This document shows positions 40,395 through 53,234 of a stretch of DNA of 64,000 bases, piece after piece. Below the pieces are notes generated by a model, which did not search any database, was not told where the DNA came from, and saw nothing but the letters and a program-made list of their open reading frames with translations. Within the stretch, counting starts at the first letter, position 1. Every line of letters begins with the position of its first letter. The translations under genes and the position numbers were made by a program. Origin of the DNA: Leptasterias polaris (Eukaryota > Echinodermata > Asteroidea > Forcipulatida > Asteriidae); the NCBI GenBank assembly GCA_037783415.1, contig JAZGTN010000150.1, forward strand, positions 1,612,001-1,676,000, written 5' to 3'.

Positions 40395-40855
40395 CAGTAG
40401 CATGCCATTTCCTAGTGAACTATCCTACAGCGTGTGCCTCCAACTCAATTATTGTTTAGGTCCGAACTTATGCGTCTCCTGTTCCCGAGTAAACTAATGG
40501 TCTATACCTAAAGCGTATACCTTCCACTCACATCATTTGTAAATCCGCACTAGTGTCCCCATGTTTCCTAAACTAAAACTACATAAAACGTCATCCGTCC
40601 ACTCAAAAATTATTTACTAAGAATAAAGCACTTGTTTCCCCATACCATAGTATCCTGTGTAAAGTATTCCACTCGCAACTAAGTATAAAGCAATGATTTT
40701 CCTATGCCATAGTACCATGCGTACCCTGTTTCCTAATTAAACTAATGCATTGGTTTATATCTAAAGCGTGTGCCTTCCACTCACAAATTATTTACTAAGT
40801 ATAAAGCACTGAAATCCAATGCCATAGTATCTAATGTAAAGTATGAATCGAAGGT
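40395..40855. repeat. Diverged tandem repeat ancestral to the satellite spacer
   Basis: ACAAATTATTTACTAAGTAT ... GCCATAGTATC (40784-40835) and its relatives near 40605, 40690 and 40512 are clearly related to GCAAATTATTTACCACAAGT ... GCCATAGTACC in the middle (beta) segment of the 578-bp units. No tRNA-like module is attached here, so this looks like the pre-satellite form of the spacer. Confidence 0.65.
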
Positions 40856-40869
40856 TCATCAAGTCCAAA

Positions 40870-40990
40870 ATACATATGTTCCTGGGGGGGACCCAAGTGG
40901 GTGTCGTGGAAGGGCAGCAGTCTCCGAAGCCAGAGGTCCCCGGTTCGAGCCCCAGTGGTGACAGGTCGCCACTCACCGCGCGGTGAGACG
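40870..40990 (+). repeat. tRNA-like head on the + strand
   Basis: GGTGTCGTGGAAGGGCAGCA (A-box-like) and CCCCGGTTCGAGCCCC (B-box-like) lie on the + strand, opposite to the following satellite. A GC-rich hairpin with CACCGCGCGGTG follows. Acceptor pairing is absent. Probably a SINE head. Confidence 0.5.
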
Positions 40991-41099
40991 CGCCGCCCAT
41001 TCGAGGATGGGAAGGAAACTTAAAACTTAAAACGAACCTCTGCACTTTTTAACAATAATTTTTTTTAATTTAATAAAAACGGTTTTTTAAAACGCCTCG

Positions 41100-42345
41100 A
41101 ATTTATATGTAACGGGATTCGATCCCGGGACCTTTCGGTCCAGAGTCTGGAGACCTTCCATTGGGCCACTGCTCCTCTTACTTAAGATGTGTTCGAGTTT
41201 AATTTTAAACCTTAGAATGAACAACTTTAAATCAATTATGTACAAAATGAACACCCGGAGTTCGAACCCAGTACCTTTCGGTTCAGAGTCCGGAGCCCTT
41301 CCACTGGGCCACCGCTCCTCTTACTTACGATGTGTTCGAGTTTAATTTTAAACCTTAGAATGAACAACTTTAAATCAATTATGTACAAAAAAACACACCC
41401 GGGGTTCGAACCCAGTACCTTTGGGTTCAGAGTCCGGAGCCCTTCCACTGGGCCACCGCTCCTCTTGCTTACGATGTGTTCGAGTTTAATTTTAAACCTT
41501 AGAATGAACAACTTTATATCAATTAGGTACACACAAAAAACAACAGGGGTTCGAACCCAGTACCTTTGGGTTCAGAGTCCGGAGCCCTTCCACTGGGCCA
41601 CCGCTCCTCTTACTTACGATGTGTTCGAGTTTAATTTTAAACCTTAGAATGAACAACTTTAAATCAATTATGTACAAAAAGAACACCCGGGGTTCGAACC
41701 CAGTACCTTTGGGTTCAGAGTCCGGAGCCCTTCCACTGGGCCACCGCTCCTCTTTCTTACGATGTGTTCGAGTTTAATTTTAAACCTTAGAATGAACAAC
41801 TTTAAATCAATTATGTACACACAAAAAAACAAAAAAACACCAGGGGTTCGAACCCAGTACCTTTGGGTTCAGAGTCCGGAGCCCTTCCACTGGGCCACCG
41901 CTCCTCTTACTTACGATGTGTTCGAGTTTAATTTTAAACCTTAGAATGAACAACTTTAAATCAATTATGTACAAAAAGAACACCCGGGGGTTCGAACCCA
42001 GTACCTTTGGGTTCAGAGTCCGGAGCCCTTCCACTGGGCCACCGCTCCTCTTACTTACGATGTGTTCGAGTTTAATTTTAAACCTTAGAATGAACAACTT
42101 TAAATCAATTATGTACAAAAAGAACACCCGGGGTTCGAACCCAGTACCTTTGGGTTCAGAGTCCGGAGCCCTTCCACTGGGCCACCGCTCCTCTTGCTTA
42201 CGATGTGTTCGAGTTTAATTTTAAACCTTAGAATGAACAACTTTAAATCAATTATGTACAAATAGAACACACAGGTGTCGAACCCGGTACCGTTGGTTCA
42301 GAGTCCGGAGCCCTTCCACTGGGCCACTGCTCCACTGCTCCTCTT
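41100..42345 (-). repeat. tRNA-like satellite, ~145-bp monomers (about 9)
   Basis: Monomers repeat every 143-157 bp, marked on the + strand by GATGTGTTCGAGTTTAATTT at about 41186, 41329, 41473, 41618, 41760, 41917, 42059, 42202 and 42350. Read on the - strand each contains GAGGAGCGGTGGCCCAGTGG (A box TGGCCCAGTGG), GGACTCTGAACC in the anticodon-loop position (CUG, Gln-like), and GGGTTCGAACCCC (B box with a perfect T-arm stem). Most then have GTTCTTTTTGTAC, i.e. T5 about 10 bases later. There is no acceptor stem, so these are not tRNA genes, but the Pol III promoter and terminator signals look intact. Confidence 0.9.
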
Positions 42346-44540
42346 ACTTACGATGTGTTCGAGTTTAATTTTAAACCTTAGAATGAACAACTTTCAATCA
42401 ACAATGTACAAAAAGAACACCCAGGTGTCGAACCCGGTACCGTTGGTTCAGAGTCCGGTGCCCTTCCACTGGGCCACTGGGCCACTGGGCCACTGGTCCT
42501 CTTACTTAAATGTACGATCGAGTTTAATTTATAACCCAAGAGCATCAAATCAACAGCGGCTAAAAAGTAAACTACATAGCGTTTGCGCTCCTCATCTCGC
42601 AAATTATTTACCAAGTATGAAGCAAGGATTTCCATATGCCATAGTACCCTGCGTAAACCAAATGGTTCGTACAAAAAGAACAACCGGGAATCGAACCCAG
42701 GACCTTTGAGTTCAGAGTCCGGAACCTTTCCACTGGGCCACTGCTCCTCTTAATTAAACTGCATTCGAGTTTAGTTTAATATCAAATCAACAACGACCAA
42801 GCAGAAAAGGTAGGAATGAACAACTTTAAATCAACAAAGTGTAAAAACAACAGCCGGGTTTCGAACACAGTACCTTTGGGTTCAGAGTCCGAAGCCCTTC
42901 CACTGGGCCACTGCTCCTCTTACTTACGATGTGTTCGATTTTAATTTTAAACCTTAGAATGAACAACTTTCAATCAACAATGTACAAAAAGAACACACAG
43001 GTGTCGAACCCGGTACCGTTGGTTCAGAGTCCGGTGCCCTTCCACTCGGCCACTGGGCCACTGGGCCACTGGGCCACTGGGCCACTGGGCCACTGGGCCA
43101 CTGGGCCACTGGGCCACTGGGCCACTGGGCCACTGGGCCACTGGGCCACTGGGCCACTGGGCCACTGGGCCACTGGGCCACTGGGCCACTGGGCCACTGG
43201 GCCACTGGGCCACTGGGCCACTGGGCCACTGGGCCACTGGGCCACTGGGCCACTGGGCCACTGGGCCACTGGGCCACTGGGCCACTGGGCCACTGGGCCA
43301 CTGGGCCACTGGGCCACTGGGCCACTGGGCCACTGGGCCACTGGGCCACTGGGCCACTGGGCCACTGGGCCACTGGGCCACTGGGCCACTGGGCCACTGG
43401 GCCACTGGGCCACTGGGCCACTGGGCCACTGGGCCACTGGGCCACTGGGCCACTGGGCCACTGGGCCACTGGGCCACTGGGCCACTGGGCCACTGGGCCA
43501 CTGGGCCACTGGGCCACTGGGCCACTGGGCCACTGGGCCACTGGGCCACTGGGCCACTGGGCCACTGGGCCACTGGGCCACTGGGCCACTGGGCCACTGG
43601 GCCACTGGGCCACTGGGCCACTGGGCCACTGGGCCACTGGGCCACTGGGCCACTGGGCCACTGGGCCACTGGTCCTCTTACTTAAATGTACGATCGAGTT
43701 TAATTTATAACCCAAGAGCATCAAATCAACAGCGGCTAAAAAGTAAACTACATAGCGTTTGCGCTCCTCATCTCGCAAATTATTTACCACAAGTATGAAG
43801 CAAGGATTTCCATATGCCATAGTACCCTGCGTAAACCAAATGGTTCGTACAAAAAGAACAACCGGGAATCGAACCCAGGACCTTTGAGTTCAGAGTCCGG
43901 AACCTTTCCACTGGGCCACTGCTCCTCTTAATTAAACTGCATTCGAGTTTAGTTTAATATCAAATCAACAACGGCCAAGCAGAAAACGTAAGTATGAACA
44001 ACTTTAAATCAACAACGTGTAAAAAGAACAGCCGGGTTTCGAACACAGTACCTTTGGGTTCAGAGTCCGAAGCCCTTCCGATGGGCCAGTGCTCCTCTTA
44101 ATCAAGAGGGCGTTCAAGTGTGATTTAACCTCAGAACATCAAATCAACAATGGCTAAAAAGTAAACTGGTGTATAGGTGTGCAAATTATTTATTTCTTTT
44201 TACCATAGTGCCCTGCAAATCCAATGGTTTTACCACGTTCACAAAAAGAACACCCGGGAATTGAACCCAGTACCTTTAGCTTCAGAGTCCGCAACTCTAC
44301 CACCAGTCCACTGCCCTTCTTAATTTTAGTTCCTGTTGGGTTTAAACCTAAACCTTATAATTAACAAAACTAATTAAACAAGGTACAAAAGAAGAACACA
44401 TACTGCCATTGCGTTTGTGTGTAAATTTAACCTCAGAAAGTACAGATTGATTTATTTGAATTTAAAAAAAAAATCTGCGGATTCGAACCTGGGACCCATC
44501 GTTCAAGAAACAAACGCCTTTCCACTGGGCCAGTGCTCCT
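42346..44540 (-). repeat. Composite tRNA-like satellite units with first 8-bp expansion
   Basis: Here the simple monomer is joined to two further modules with different spacers (42520-42760 and 42770-42930), the first appearance of the three-module arrangement. One unit holds the 8-bp array at 43042-43673. The block 43980-44540 has two more tRNA-like modules (B boxes near 44260 and 44490 in + coordinates) and recurs at 56080-56630. Confidence 0.85.
43042..43673. repeat. CCACTGGG 8-bp array, 77 perfect copies
   Basis: CCACTGGG repeats without a single change from 43050 to 43665 (616 bp), with CCACTCGG before and CCACTGGT after. Its complement CCCAGTGG is the heart of the A box of the neighbouring tRNA-like modules. 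Because 24 bp make eight codons, frames stay open on both strands; these are artefacts. Confidence 0.97.
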
Positions 44541-45950
44541 CATACTTACGATGTGTTTGATTTTAATTTTAAACCTTAGAATGAACAACTTTCAATCAAC
44601 AATGTACAAAAAGAACACACAGGTGTCGAACCCGGTACCGTTGTTTCAGAGTCCGGTGCCCTTCCACTCGGCCACTGTTCCACTGGGCCACTGGTCCTCT
44701 TACTTAAATGTACGATCGAGTTTAATTTATAACCCAAGAGCATCAAATCAACAGCGGCTAAAAAGTAAACTACATAGCGTTTGCGCTCCTCATCTCGCAA
44801 ATTATTTACCACAAGTATGAAGCAAGGATTTCCATATGCCATAGTACCCTGCGTAAACCAAATGGTTCGTACAAAAAGAACAACCGAGAATCGAACCCAG
44901 GACCTTTGAGTTCAGAGTCCGGAACCTTTCCCCTGGGCCACTGCTCCTCTTAATTAAACTGCATTCGAGTTTAGTTTAATATCAAATCAACAACGGCCAA
45001 GCAGAAAAGGTATGCATGAACAACTTTAAATCAACAACGTGTAAAAATAACCGCCGGGTTTCGAACAAAGTACCTTTGAGTTCAGCGTCCGAAGCCCTTC
45101 CACTGGGCCAGTGCTCCTCTTACTTACGATGTGTTCGATTTTATTTTTAAACCTTAGAATGAACAACTTTCAATCAACAATGTACAAAAAGAACACACAG
45201 GTGTCGAACCCGGTACCGTTGGTTCAGAGTCCGGTGCCCTTCCACTCGGCCACTGGTCCACTGGGCCACTGGGCCACTGGTCCTCTTACTTAAATGTACG
45301 ATCGGGTTTAATTTATAACCCAAGAGCATCAAATCAACAGCGGCTAAAAAGTAAACTACATAGCGTTTGCGCTCCTCATCTCGCAAATTATTTACCACAA
45401 GTATGAAGCAAGGATTTCCATATGCCATAGTATCCTGCGTAAACCAAATGGTTCGTACAAAAAGAACAACCGAGAATCGAACCCAGGACCTTTGAGTTCA
45501 GAGTCCGGAACCTTTCCACTGGGCCACTGCTCCTCTTAATTAAACTGCATTCGAGTTTAGTTTAATATCAAATCAACAACGGCCAAGCAGAAAAGGTATG
45601 CATGAACAACTTTAAATCAACAACGTGTAAAAATAACCGCCGGGTTTCGAACAAAGTACCTTTGAGTTCAGCGTCCGAAGCCCTTCCACTGGGCCAGTGC
45701 TCCTCTTACTTACGATGTGTTCGATTTTATTTTTAAACCTTAGAATGAACAACTTTCAATCAACAATGTACAAAAAGAACACACAGGTGTCGAACCCGGT
45801 ACCGTTGGTTCAGAGTCCGGTGCCCTTCCACTCGGCCACTGGTCCACTGGGCCACTGGGCCACTGGGCCACTGGTCCTCTTACTTAAATGTACGATCGAG
45901 TTTAATTTATAACCCAAGAGCATCAAATCAACAGCGGCTAAAAAGTAAAC

Positions 45951-48900
45951 TACATTGCGTTTGCGCTCCTCATCTCGCAAATTATTTACCACAAGTATGA
46001 AGCAAGGATTTCCATATGCCATAGTACCCTGCGTAAACCAAATGGTTCGTACAAAAAGAACAACCGAGAATCGAACCCAGGACCTTTGAGTTCAGAGTCC
46101 GGAACCTTTCCACTGGGCCACTGCTCCTCTTAATTAAATTGCATTCGAGTTTAGTTTAATATCAAATCAACAACGGCCAAGCAGAAAAGGTATGCATGAA
46201 CAACTTTAAATCAACAACGTGTAAAAATAACCGCCGGGTTTCGAACAAAGTACCTTTGAGTTCAGCGTCCGAAGCCCTTCCACTGGGCCAGTGCTCCTCT
46301 TACTTACGATGTGTTCGATTTTATTTTTAAACCTTAGAATGAACAACTTTCAATCAACAATGTACAAAAAGAACACACAGGTGTCGAACCCGGTACCGTT
46401 GGTTCAGAGTCCGGTGCCCTTCCACTCGGCCACTGGTCCACTGGGCCACTGGGCCACTGGTCCTCTTACTTAAATGTACGATCGGGTTTAATTTATTACC
46501 CAAGAGCATCAAATCAACAGCGGCTAAAAAGTAAACTACATAGCGTTTGCGCTCCTCATCTCGCAAATTATTTACCACAAGTATGAAGCAAGGATTTCCA
46601 TATGCCATAGTATCCTGCGTAAACCAAATGGTTCGTACAAAAAGAACAACCGGGAATCGAACCCAGGACCTTTGAGTTCAGAGTCCGGAACCTTTCCACT
46701 GGGCCACTGCTCCTCTTAATTAAACTGCATTCGAGTTTAGTTTAATATCAAATCAACAACGGCCAAGCAGAAAAGGTATGTGTGAACAACTTTAAATCAA
46801 CAACGTGTAAAAATAACCGCCGGGTTTCGAACACAGTACCTTTGAGTTCAGAGTCCGAAGCCCTTCTATTGGGCCAGTGCTCCTCTTACTTACGATGTGT
46901 TCGATTTTAATTTTAAACCTTAGAATGAACAACTTTCAATCAACAATGTACAAAAAGAACACACAGGTGTCGAACCCGGTACCGTTGGTTCAGAGTCCGG
47001 TGCCCTTCCACTCGGCCACTGGTCCACTGGGCCACTGGGCCACTGGGCCACTGGGCCACTGGGCCACTGGGCCACTGGGCCACTGGGCCACTGGGCCACT
47101 GGGCCACTGGGCCACTGGGCCACTGGGCCACTGGGCCACTGGGCCACTGGGCCACTGGGCCACTGGGCCACTGGGCCACTGGGCCACTGGGCCACTGGGC
47201 CACTGGGCCACTGGGCCACTGGGCCACTGGGCCACTGGGCCACTGGGCCACTGGGCCACTGGGCCACTGGGCCACTGGGCCACTGGGCCACTGGGCCACT
47301 GGGCCACTGGGCCACTGGGCCACTGGGCCACTGGGCCACTGGGCCACTGGGCCACTGGGCCACTGGGCCACTGGGCCACTGGGCCACTGGGCCACTGGGC
47401 CACTGGGCCACTGGGCCACTGGGCCACTGGGCCACTGGGCCACTGGGCCACTGGGCCACTGGGCCACTGGGCCACTGGGCCACTGGGCCACTGGGCCACT
47501 GGGCCACTGGGCCACTGGGCCACTGGGCCACTGGGCCACTGGGCCACTGGGCCACTGGGCCACTGGGCCACTGGGCCACTGGGCCACTGGGCCACTGGGC
47601 CACTGGGCCACTGGGCCACTGGGCCACTGGGCCACTGGGCCACTGGGCCACTGGGCCACTGGGCCACTGGGCCACTGGGCCACTGGGCCACTGGGCCACT
47701 GGGCCACTGGGCCACTGGGCCACTGGGCCACTGGGCCACTGGGCCACTGGGCCACTGGGCCACTGGGCCACTGGGCCACTGGGCCACTGGGCCACTGGGC
47801 CACTGGGCCACTGGGCCACTGGGCCACTGGGCCACTGGGCCACTGGGCCACTGGGCCACTGGGCCACTGGGCCACTGGGCCACTGGGCCACTGGGCCACT
47901 GGGCCACTGGGCCACTGGGCCACTGGGCCACTGGGCCACTGGGCCACTGGGCCACTGGGCCACTGGGCCACTGGTCCTCTTACTTAAATGTACGATCGAG
48001 TTTAATTTATAACCCAAGAGCATCAAATCAACAGCGGCTAAAAAGTAAACTACATAGCGTTTTCGCTCCTCATCTCGCAAATTATTTACCACAAGTATGA
48101 AGCAAGGATTTCCATATGCCTTATTACCCTGCGTAAACCAAATGGTTCGTACAAAAAGAACAGCCGGGAATCGAACCCAGGACCTTTGAGTTCAGAGTCC
48201 GGAACCTTTCCACTGGGCCACTGCTCCTCTTAATTAAACTGCATTCGAGTTTAGTTTAATATCAAATCAACAACGGCCAAGCAGAAAAGGTATGTATGAA
48301 CAACTTTAAATCAACAACGTGTAAAAATAACCGCCGGGTTTCGAACACAGTACCTTTGAGTTCAGAGTCTGAAGCCCTTCTATTGGGCCAGTGCTCCTCT
48401 TACTTGCGATGTGTTCGATTTTAATTTTAAACCTTAGAATGAACAACTTTCAATCAACAATGTACAAAAAGAACACACAGGTGTCGAACCCGGTACCCTT
48501 GGTTCAGAGTCCGGTGCCGTTCCACTCGGCCACTGGTCCACTGGGCCACTGGTCCTCTTACTTAAATGTACGATCGAGTTTAATTTATAACCCAAGAGCA
48601 TCAAATCAACAGCGGCTAAAAAGTAAACTACATAGCGTTTTCGCTCCTCATCTCGCAAATTATTTACCACAAGTATGAAGCAAGGATTTCCATATGCCTT
48701 AGTACCCTGCGTAAACCAAATGGTTCGTACAAAAAGAACAGCCGGGAATCGAACCCAGGACCTTTGAGTTCAGAGTCCGGAACCTTTCCACTGGGCCACT
48801 GCTCCTCTTAATTAAACTGCATTCGAGTTTAGTTTAATATCAAATCAACAACGGCCAAGCAGAAAAGGTATGTATGAACAACTTTAAATCAACAACGTGT

Positions 48901-49784
48901 AAAAATAACCGCCGGGTTTCGAACACAGTACCTTTGAGTTCAGAGTCTGAAGCCCTTCTATTGGGCCAGTGCTCCTCTTACTTGCGATGTGTTCGATTTT
49001 AATTTTAAACCTTAGAATGAACAACTTTCAATCAACAATGTACAAAAAGAACACACAGGTGTCGAACCCGGTACCCTTGGTTCAGAGTCCGGTGCCCTTC
49101 CACTCGGCCACTGGTCCACTGGGCCACTGGTCCTCTTACTTAAATGCATGATCGAGTTTAATTTATAACCCAAGAGCATCAAATCAACAGCGGCTAAAAA
49201 GTAAACTACATAGCATTTGCGCTCCTCATCTCGCAAATTATTTACCACAAGTATGAAGCAAGGATTTCCATATGCCATAGTACCCTGCGTAAACCAAATG
49301 GTTCGTACAAAAAGAACAACCGGGAATCGAACCCAGGACCTTTGAGTTCAGAGTCCGGAACCTTTCCACTGGGCCACTGCTCCTCTTAATTAAACTGCAT
49401 TCGAGTTTAGTTTAATATCAAATCAACAACGGCCAAGCAGAAAAGGTATGTATGAACAACTTTAAATCAACAACGTGTAAAAATAACCGCCGGGTTTCGA
49501 ACACAGTACCTTTGAGTTCAGAGTCTGAAGCCCTTCTATTGGGCCAGTGCTCCTCTTACTTGCGATGTGTTCGATTTTAATTTTAAACCTTAGAATGAAC
49601 AACTTTCAATCAACAATGTACAAAAAGAACACACAGGTGTCGAACCCGGTACCCTTGGTTCAGAGTCCGGTGCCCTTCCACTCGGCCACTGGTCCACTGG
49701 GCCACTGGTCCTCTTACTTAAATGCATGATCGAGTTTAATTTATAACCCAAGAGCATCAAATCAACAGCGGCTAAAAAGTAAAC
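45951..49784. repeat. Tandem segmental duplication, copy 1 (about 3834 bp)
   Basis: Private variants such as TACATTGCG (45951 and 49785) and TTTATTACCC (46492 and 50326) recur at an offset of 3834 bp. After the 8-bp array the offset becomes 3450. The exact breakpoint lies within about 45905-45951. Confidence 0.8.
47008..47975. repeat. CCACTGGG 8-bp array, 118 perfect copies
   Basis: Perfect copies run from 47024 to 47967 (944 bp), preceded by CCACTCGG and CCACTGGT and closed by CCACTGGT. It sits in the A box of the first module of the unit starting at 46877. Confidence 0.97.
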
Positions 49785-52700
49785 TACATTGCGTTTGCGC
49801 TCCTCATCTCGCAAATTATTTACCACAAGTATGAAGCAAGGATTTCCATATGCCATAGTACCCTGCGTAAACCAAATGGTTCGTACAAAAAGAACAACCG
49901 AGAATCGAACCCAGGACCTTTGAGTTCAGAGTCCGGAACCTTTCCACTGGGCCACTGCTCCTCTTAATTAAATTGCATTCGAGTTTAGTTTAATATCAAA
50001 TCAACAACGGCCAAGCAGAAAAGGTATGCATGAACAACTTTAAATCAACAACGTGTAAAAATAACCGCCGGGTTTCGAACAAAGTACCTTTGAGTTCAGC
50101 GTCCGAAGCCCTTCCACTGGGCCAGTGCTCCTCTTACTTACGATGTGTTCGATTTTATTTTTAAACCTTAGAATGAACAACTTTCAATCAACAATGTACA
50201 AAAAGAACACACAGGTGTCGAACCCGGTACCGTTGGTTCAGAGTCCGGTGCCCTTCCACTCGGCCACTGGTCCACTGGGCCACTGGGCCACTGGTCCTCT
50301 TACTTAAATGTACGATCGGGTTTAATTTATTACCCAAGAGCATCAAATCAACAGCGGCTAAAAAGTAAACTACATAGCGTTTGCGCTCCTCATCTCGCAA
50401 ATTATTTACCACAAGTATGAAGCAAGGATTTCCATATGCCATAGTATCCTGCGTAAACCAAATGGTTCGTACAAAAAGAACAACCGGGAATCGAACCCAG
50501 GACCTTTGAGTTCAGAGTCCGGAACCTTTCCACTGGGCCACTGCTCCTCTTAATTAAACTGCATTCGAGTTTAGTTTAATATCAAATCAACAACGGCCAA
50601 GCAGAAAAGGTATGTGTGAACAACTTTAAATCAACAACGTGTAAAAATAACCGCCGGGTTTCGAACACAGTACCTTTGAGTTCAGAGTCCGAAGCCCTTC
50701 TATTGGGCCAGTGCTCCTCTTACTTACGATGTGTTCGATTTTAATTTTAAACCTTAGAATGAACAACTTTCAATCAACAATGTACAAAAAGAACACACAG
50801 GTGTCGAACCCGGTACCGTTGGTTCAGAGTCCGGTGCCCTTCCACTCGGCCACTGGTCCACTGGGCCACTGGTCCACTGGTCCACTGGGCCACTGGGCCA
50901 CTGGGCCACTGGGCCACTGGGCCACTGGGCCACTGGGCCACTGGGCCACTGGGCCACTGGGCCACTGGGCCACTGGGCCACTGGGCCACTGGGCCACTGG
51001 GCCACTGGGCCACTGGGCCACTGGGCCACTGGGCCACTGGGCCACTGGGCCACTGGGCCACTGGGCCACTGGGCCACTGGGCCACTGGGCCACTGGGCCA
51101 CTGGGCCACTGGGCCACTGGGCCACTGGGCCACTGGGCCACTGGGCCACTGGGCCACTGGGCCACTGGGCCACTGGGCCACTGGGCCACTGGGCCACTGG
51201 GCCACTGGGCCACTGGGCCACTGGGCCACTGGGCCACTGGGCCACTGGGCCACTGGGCCACTGGGCCACTGGGCCACTGGGCCACTGGGCCACTGGGCCA
51301 CTGGGCCACTGGGCCACTGGGCCACTGGGCCACTGGGCCACTGGGCCACTGGGCCACTGGGCCACTGGGCCACTGGGCCACTGGGCCACTGGGCCACTGG
51401 GCCACTGGGCCACTGGGCCACTGGTCCTCTTACTTAAATGTACGATCGAGTTTAATTTATAACCCAAGAGCATCAAATCAACAGCGGCTAAAAAGTAAAC
51501 TACATAGCGTTTTCGCTCCTCATCTCGCAAATTATTTACCACAAGTATGAAGCAAGGATTTCCATATGCCTTATTACCCTGCGTAAACCAAATGGTTCGT
51601 ACAAAAAGAACAGCCGGGAATCGAACCCAGGACCTTTGAGTTCAGAGTCCGGAACCTTTCCACTGGGCCACTGCTCCTCTTAATTAAACTGCATTCGAGT
51701 TTAGTTTAATATCAAATCAACAACGGCCAAGCAGAAAAGGTATGTATGAACAACTTTAAATCAACAACGTGTAAAAATAACCGCCGGGTTTCGAACACAG
51801 TACCTTTGAGTTCAGAGTCTGAAGCCCTTCTATTGGGCCAGTGCTCCTCTTACTTGCGATGTGTTCGATTTTAATTTTAAACCTTAGAATGAACAACTTT
51901 CAATCAACAATGTACAAAAAGAACACACAGGTGTCGAACCCGGTACCCTTGGTTCAGAGTCCGGTGCCGTTCCACTCGGCCACTGGTCCACTGGGCCACT
52001 GGTCCTCTTACTTAAATGTACGATCGAGTTTAATTTATAACCCAAGAGCATCAAATCAACAGCGGCTAAAAAGTAAACTACATAGCGTTTTCGCTCCTCA
52101 TCTCGCAAATTATTTACCACAAGTATGAAGCAAGGATTTCCATATGCCTTAGTACCCTGCGTAAACCAAATGGTTCGTACAAAAAGAACAGCCGGGAATC
52201 GAACCCAGGACCTTTGAGTTCAGAGTCCGGAACCTTTCCACTGGGCCACTGCTCCTCTTAATTAAACTGCATTCGAGTTTAGTTTAATATCAAATCAACA
52301 ACGGCCAAGCAGAAAAGGTATGTATGAACAACTTTAAATCAACAACGTGTAAAAATAACCGCCGGGTTTCGAACACAGTACCTTTGAGTTCAGAGTCTGA
52401 AGCCCTTCTATTGGGCCAGTGCTCCTCTTACTTGCGATGTGTTCGATTTTAATTTTAAACCTTAGAATGAACAACTTTCAATCAACAATGTACAAAAAGA
52501 ACACACAGGTGTCGAACCCGGTACCCTTGGTTCAGAGTCCGGTGCCCTTCCACTCGGCCACTGGTCCACTGGGCCACTGGTCCTCTTACTTAAATGCATG
52601 ATCGAGTTTAATTTATAACCCAAGAGCATCAAATCAACAGCGGCTAAAAAGTAAACTACATAGCATTTGCGCTCCTCATCTCGCAAATTATTTACCACAA

Positions 52701-53234
52701 GTATGAAGCAAGGATTTCCATATGCCATAGTACCCTGCGTAAACCAAATGGTTCGTACAAAAAGAACAACCGGGAATCGAACCCAGGACCTTTGAGTTCA
52801 GAGTCCGGAACCTTTCCACTGGGCCACTGCTCCTCTTAATTAAACTGCATTCGAGTTTAGTTTAATATCAAATCAACAACGGCCAAGCAGAAAAGGTATG
52901 TATGAACAACTTTAAATCAACAACGTGTAAAAATAACCGCCGGGTTTCGAACACAGTACCTTTGAGTTCAGAGTCTGAAGCCCTTCTATTGGGCCAGTGC
53001 TCCTCTTACTTGCGATGTGTTCGATTTTAATTTTAAACCTTAGAATGAACAACTTTCAATCAACAATGTACAAAAAGAACACACAGGTGTCGAACCCGGT
53101 ACCCTTGGTTCAGAGTCCGGTGCCCTTCCACTCGGCCACTGGTCCACTGGGCCACTGGTCCTCTTACTTAAATGCATGATCGAGTTTAATTTATAACCCA
53201 AGAGCATCAAATCAACAGCGGCTAAAAAGTAAAC
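49785..53234. repeat. Tandem segmental duplication, copy 2 (about 3450 bp)
   Basis: This repeats copy 1 unit for unit, including the GTTTTCGCTCC and GCATGATCGAG variants. The length difference is accounted for by the 8-bp array. A collapsed or expanded assembly could mimic this. Confidence 0.8.
50842..51425. repeat. CCACTGGG 8-bp array, 67 perfect copies plus variants
   Basis: After five mixed units (CCACTCGG, CCACTGGT, CCACTGGG, CCACTGGT, CCACTGGT) perfect copies run 50882-51417 (536 bp). This is the paralogue of the array at 47008-47975 and is exactly 384 bp (48 units) shorter. Confidence 0.97.

Noticed and set aside
41186..42350. CRISPR-like regular array
   Set aside because: Periodic spacing only. 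The 'spacers' are as conserved as the 'repeats', the unit is about 145 bp and the DNA is eukaryotic.
42929..48100. Long open frames of 190-407 codons reading GPLGHWAT or SGPVAQWP repeats on both strands
   Set aside because: They are forced by the pure 8-bp repeat: 24 bp form eight sense codons in several frames on both strands. There is no independent evidence of coding.
50711..51550. 279- and 262-codon repeat proteins
   Set aside because: Same artefact of the 8-bp array, with length following the repeat count.
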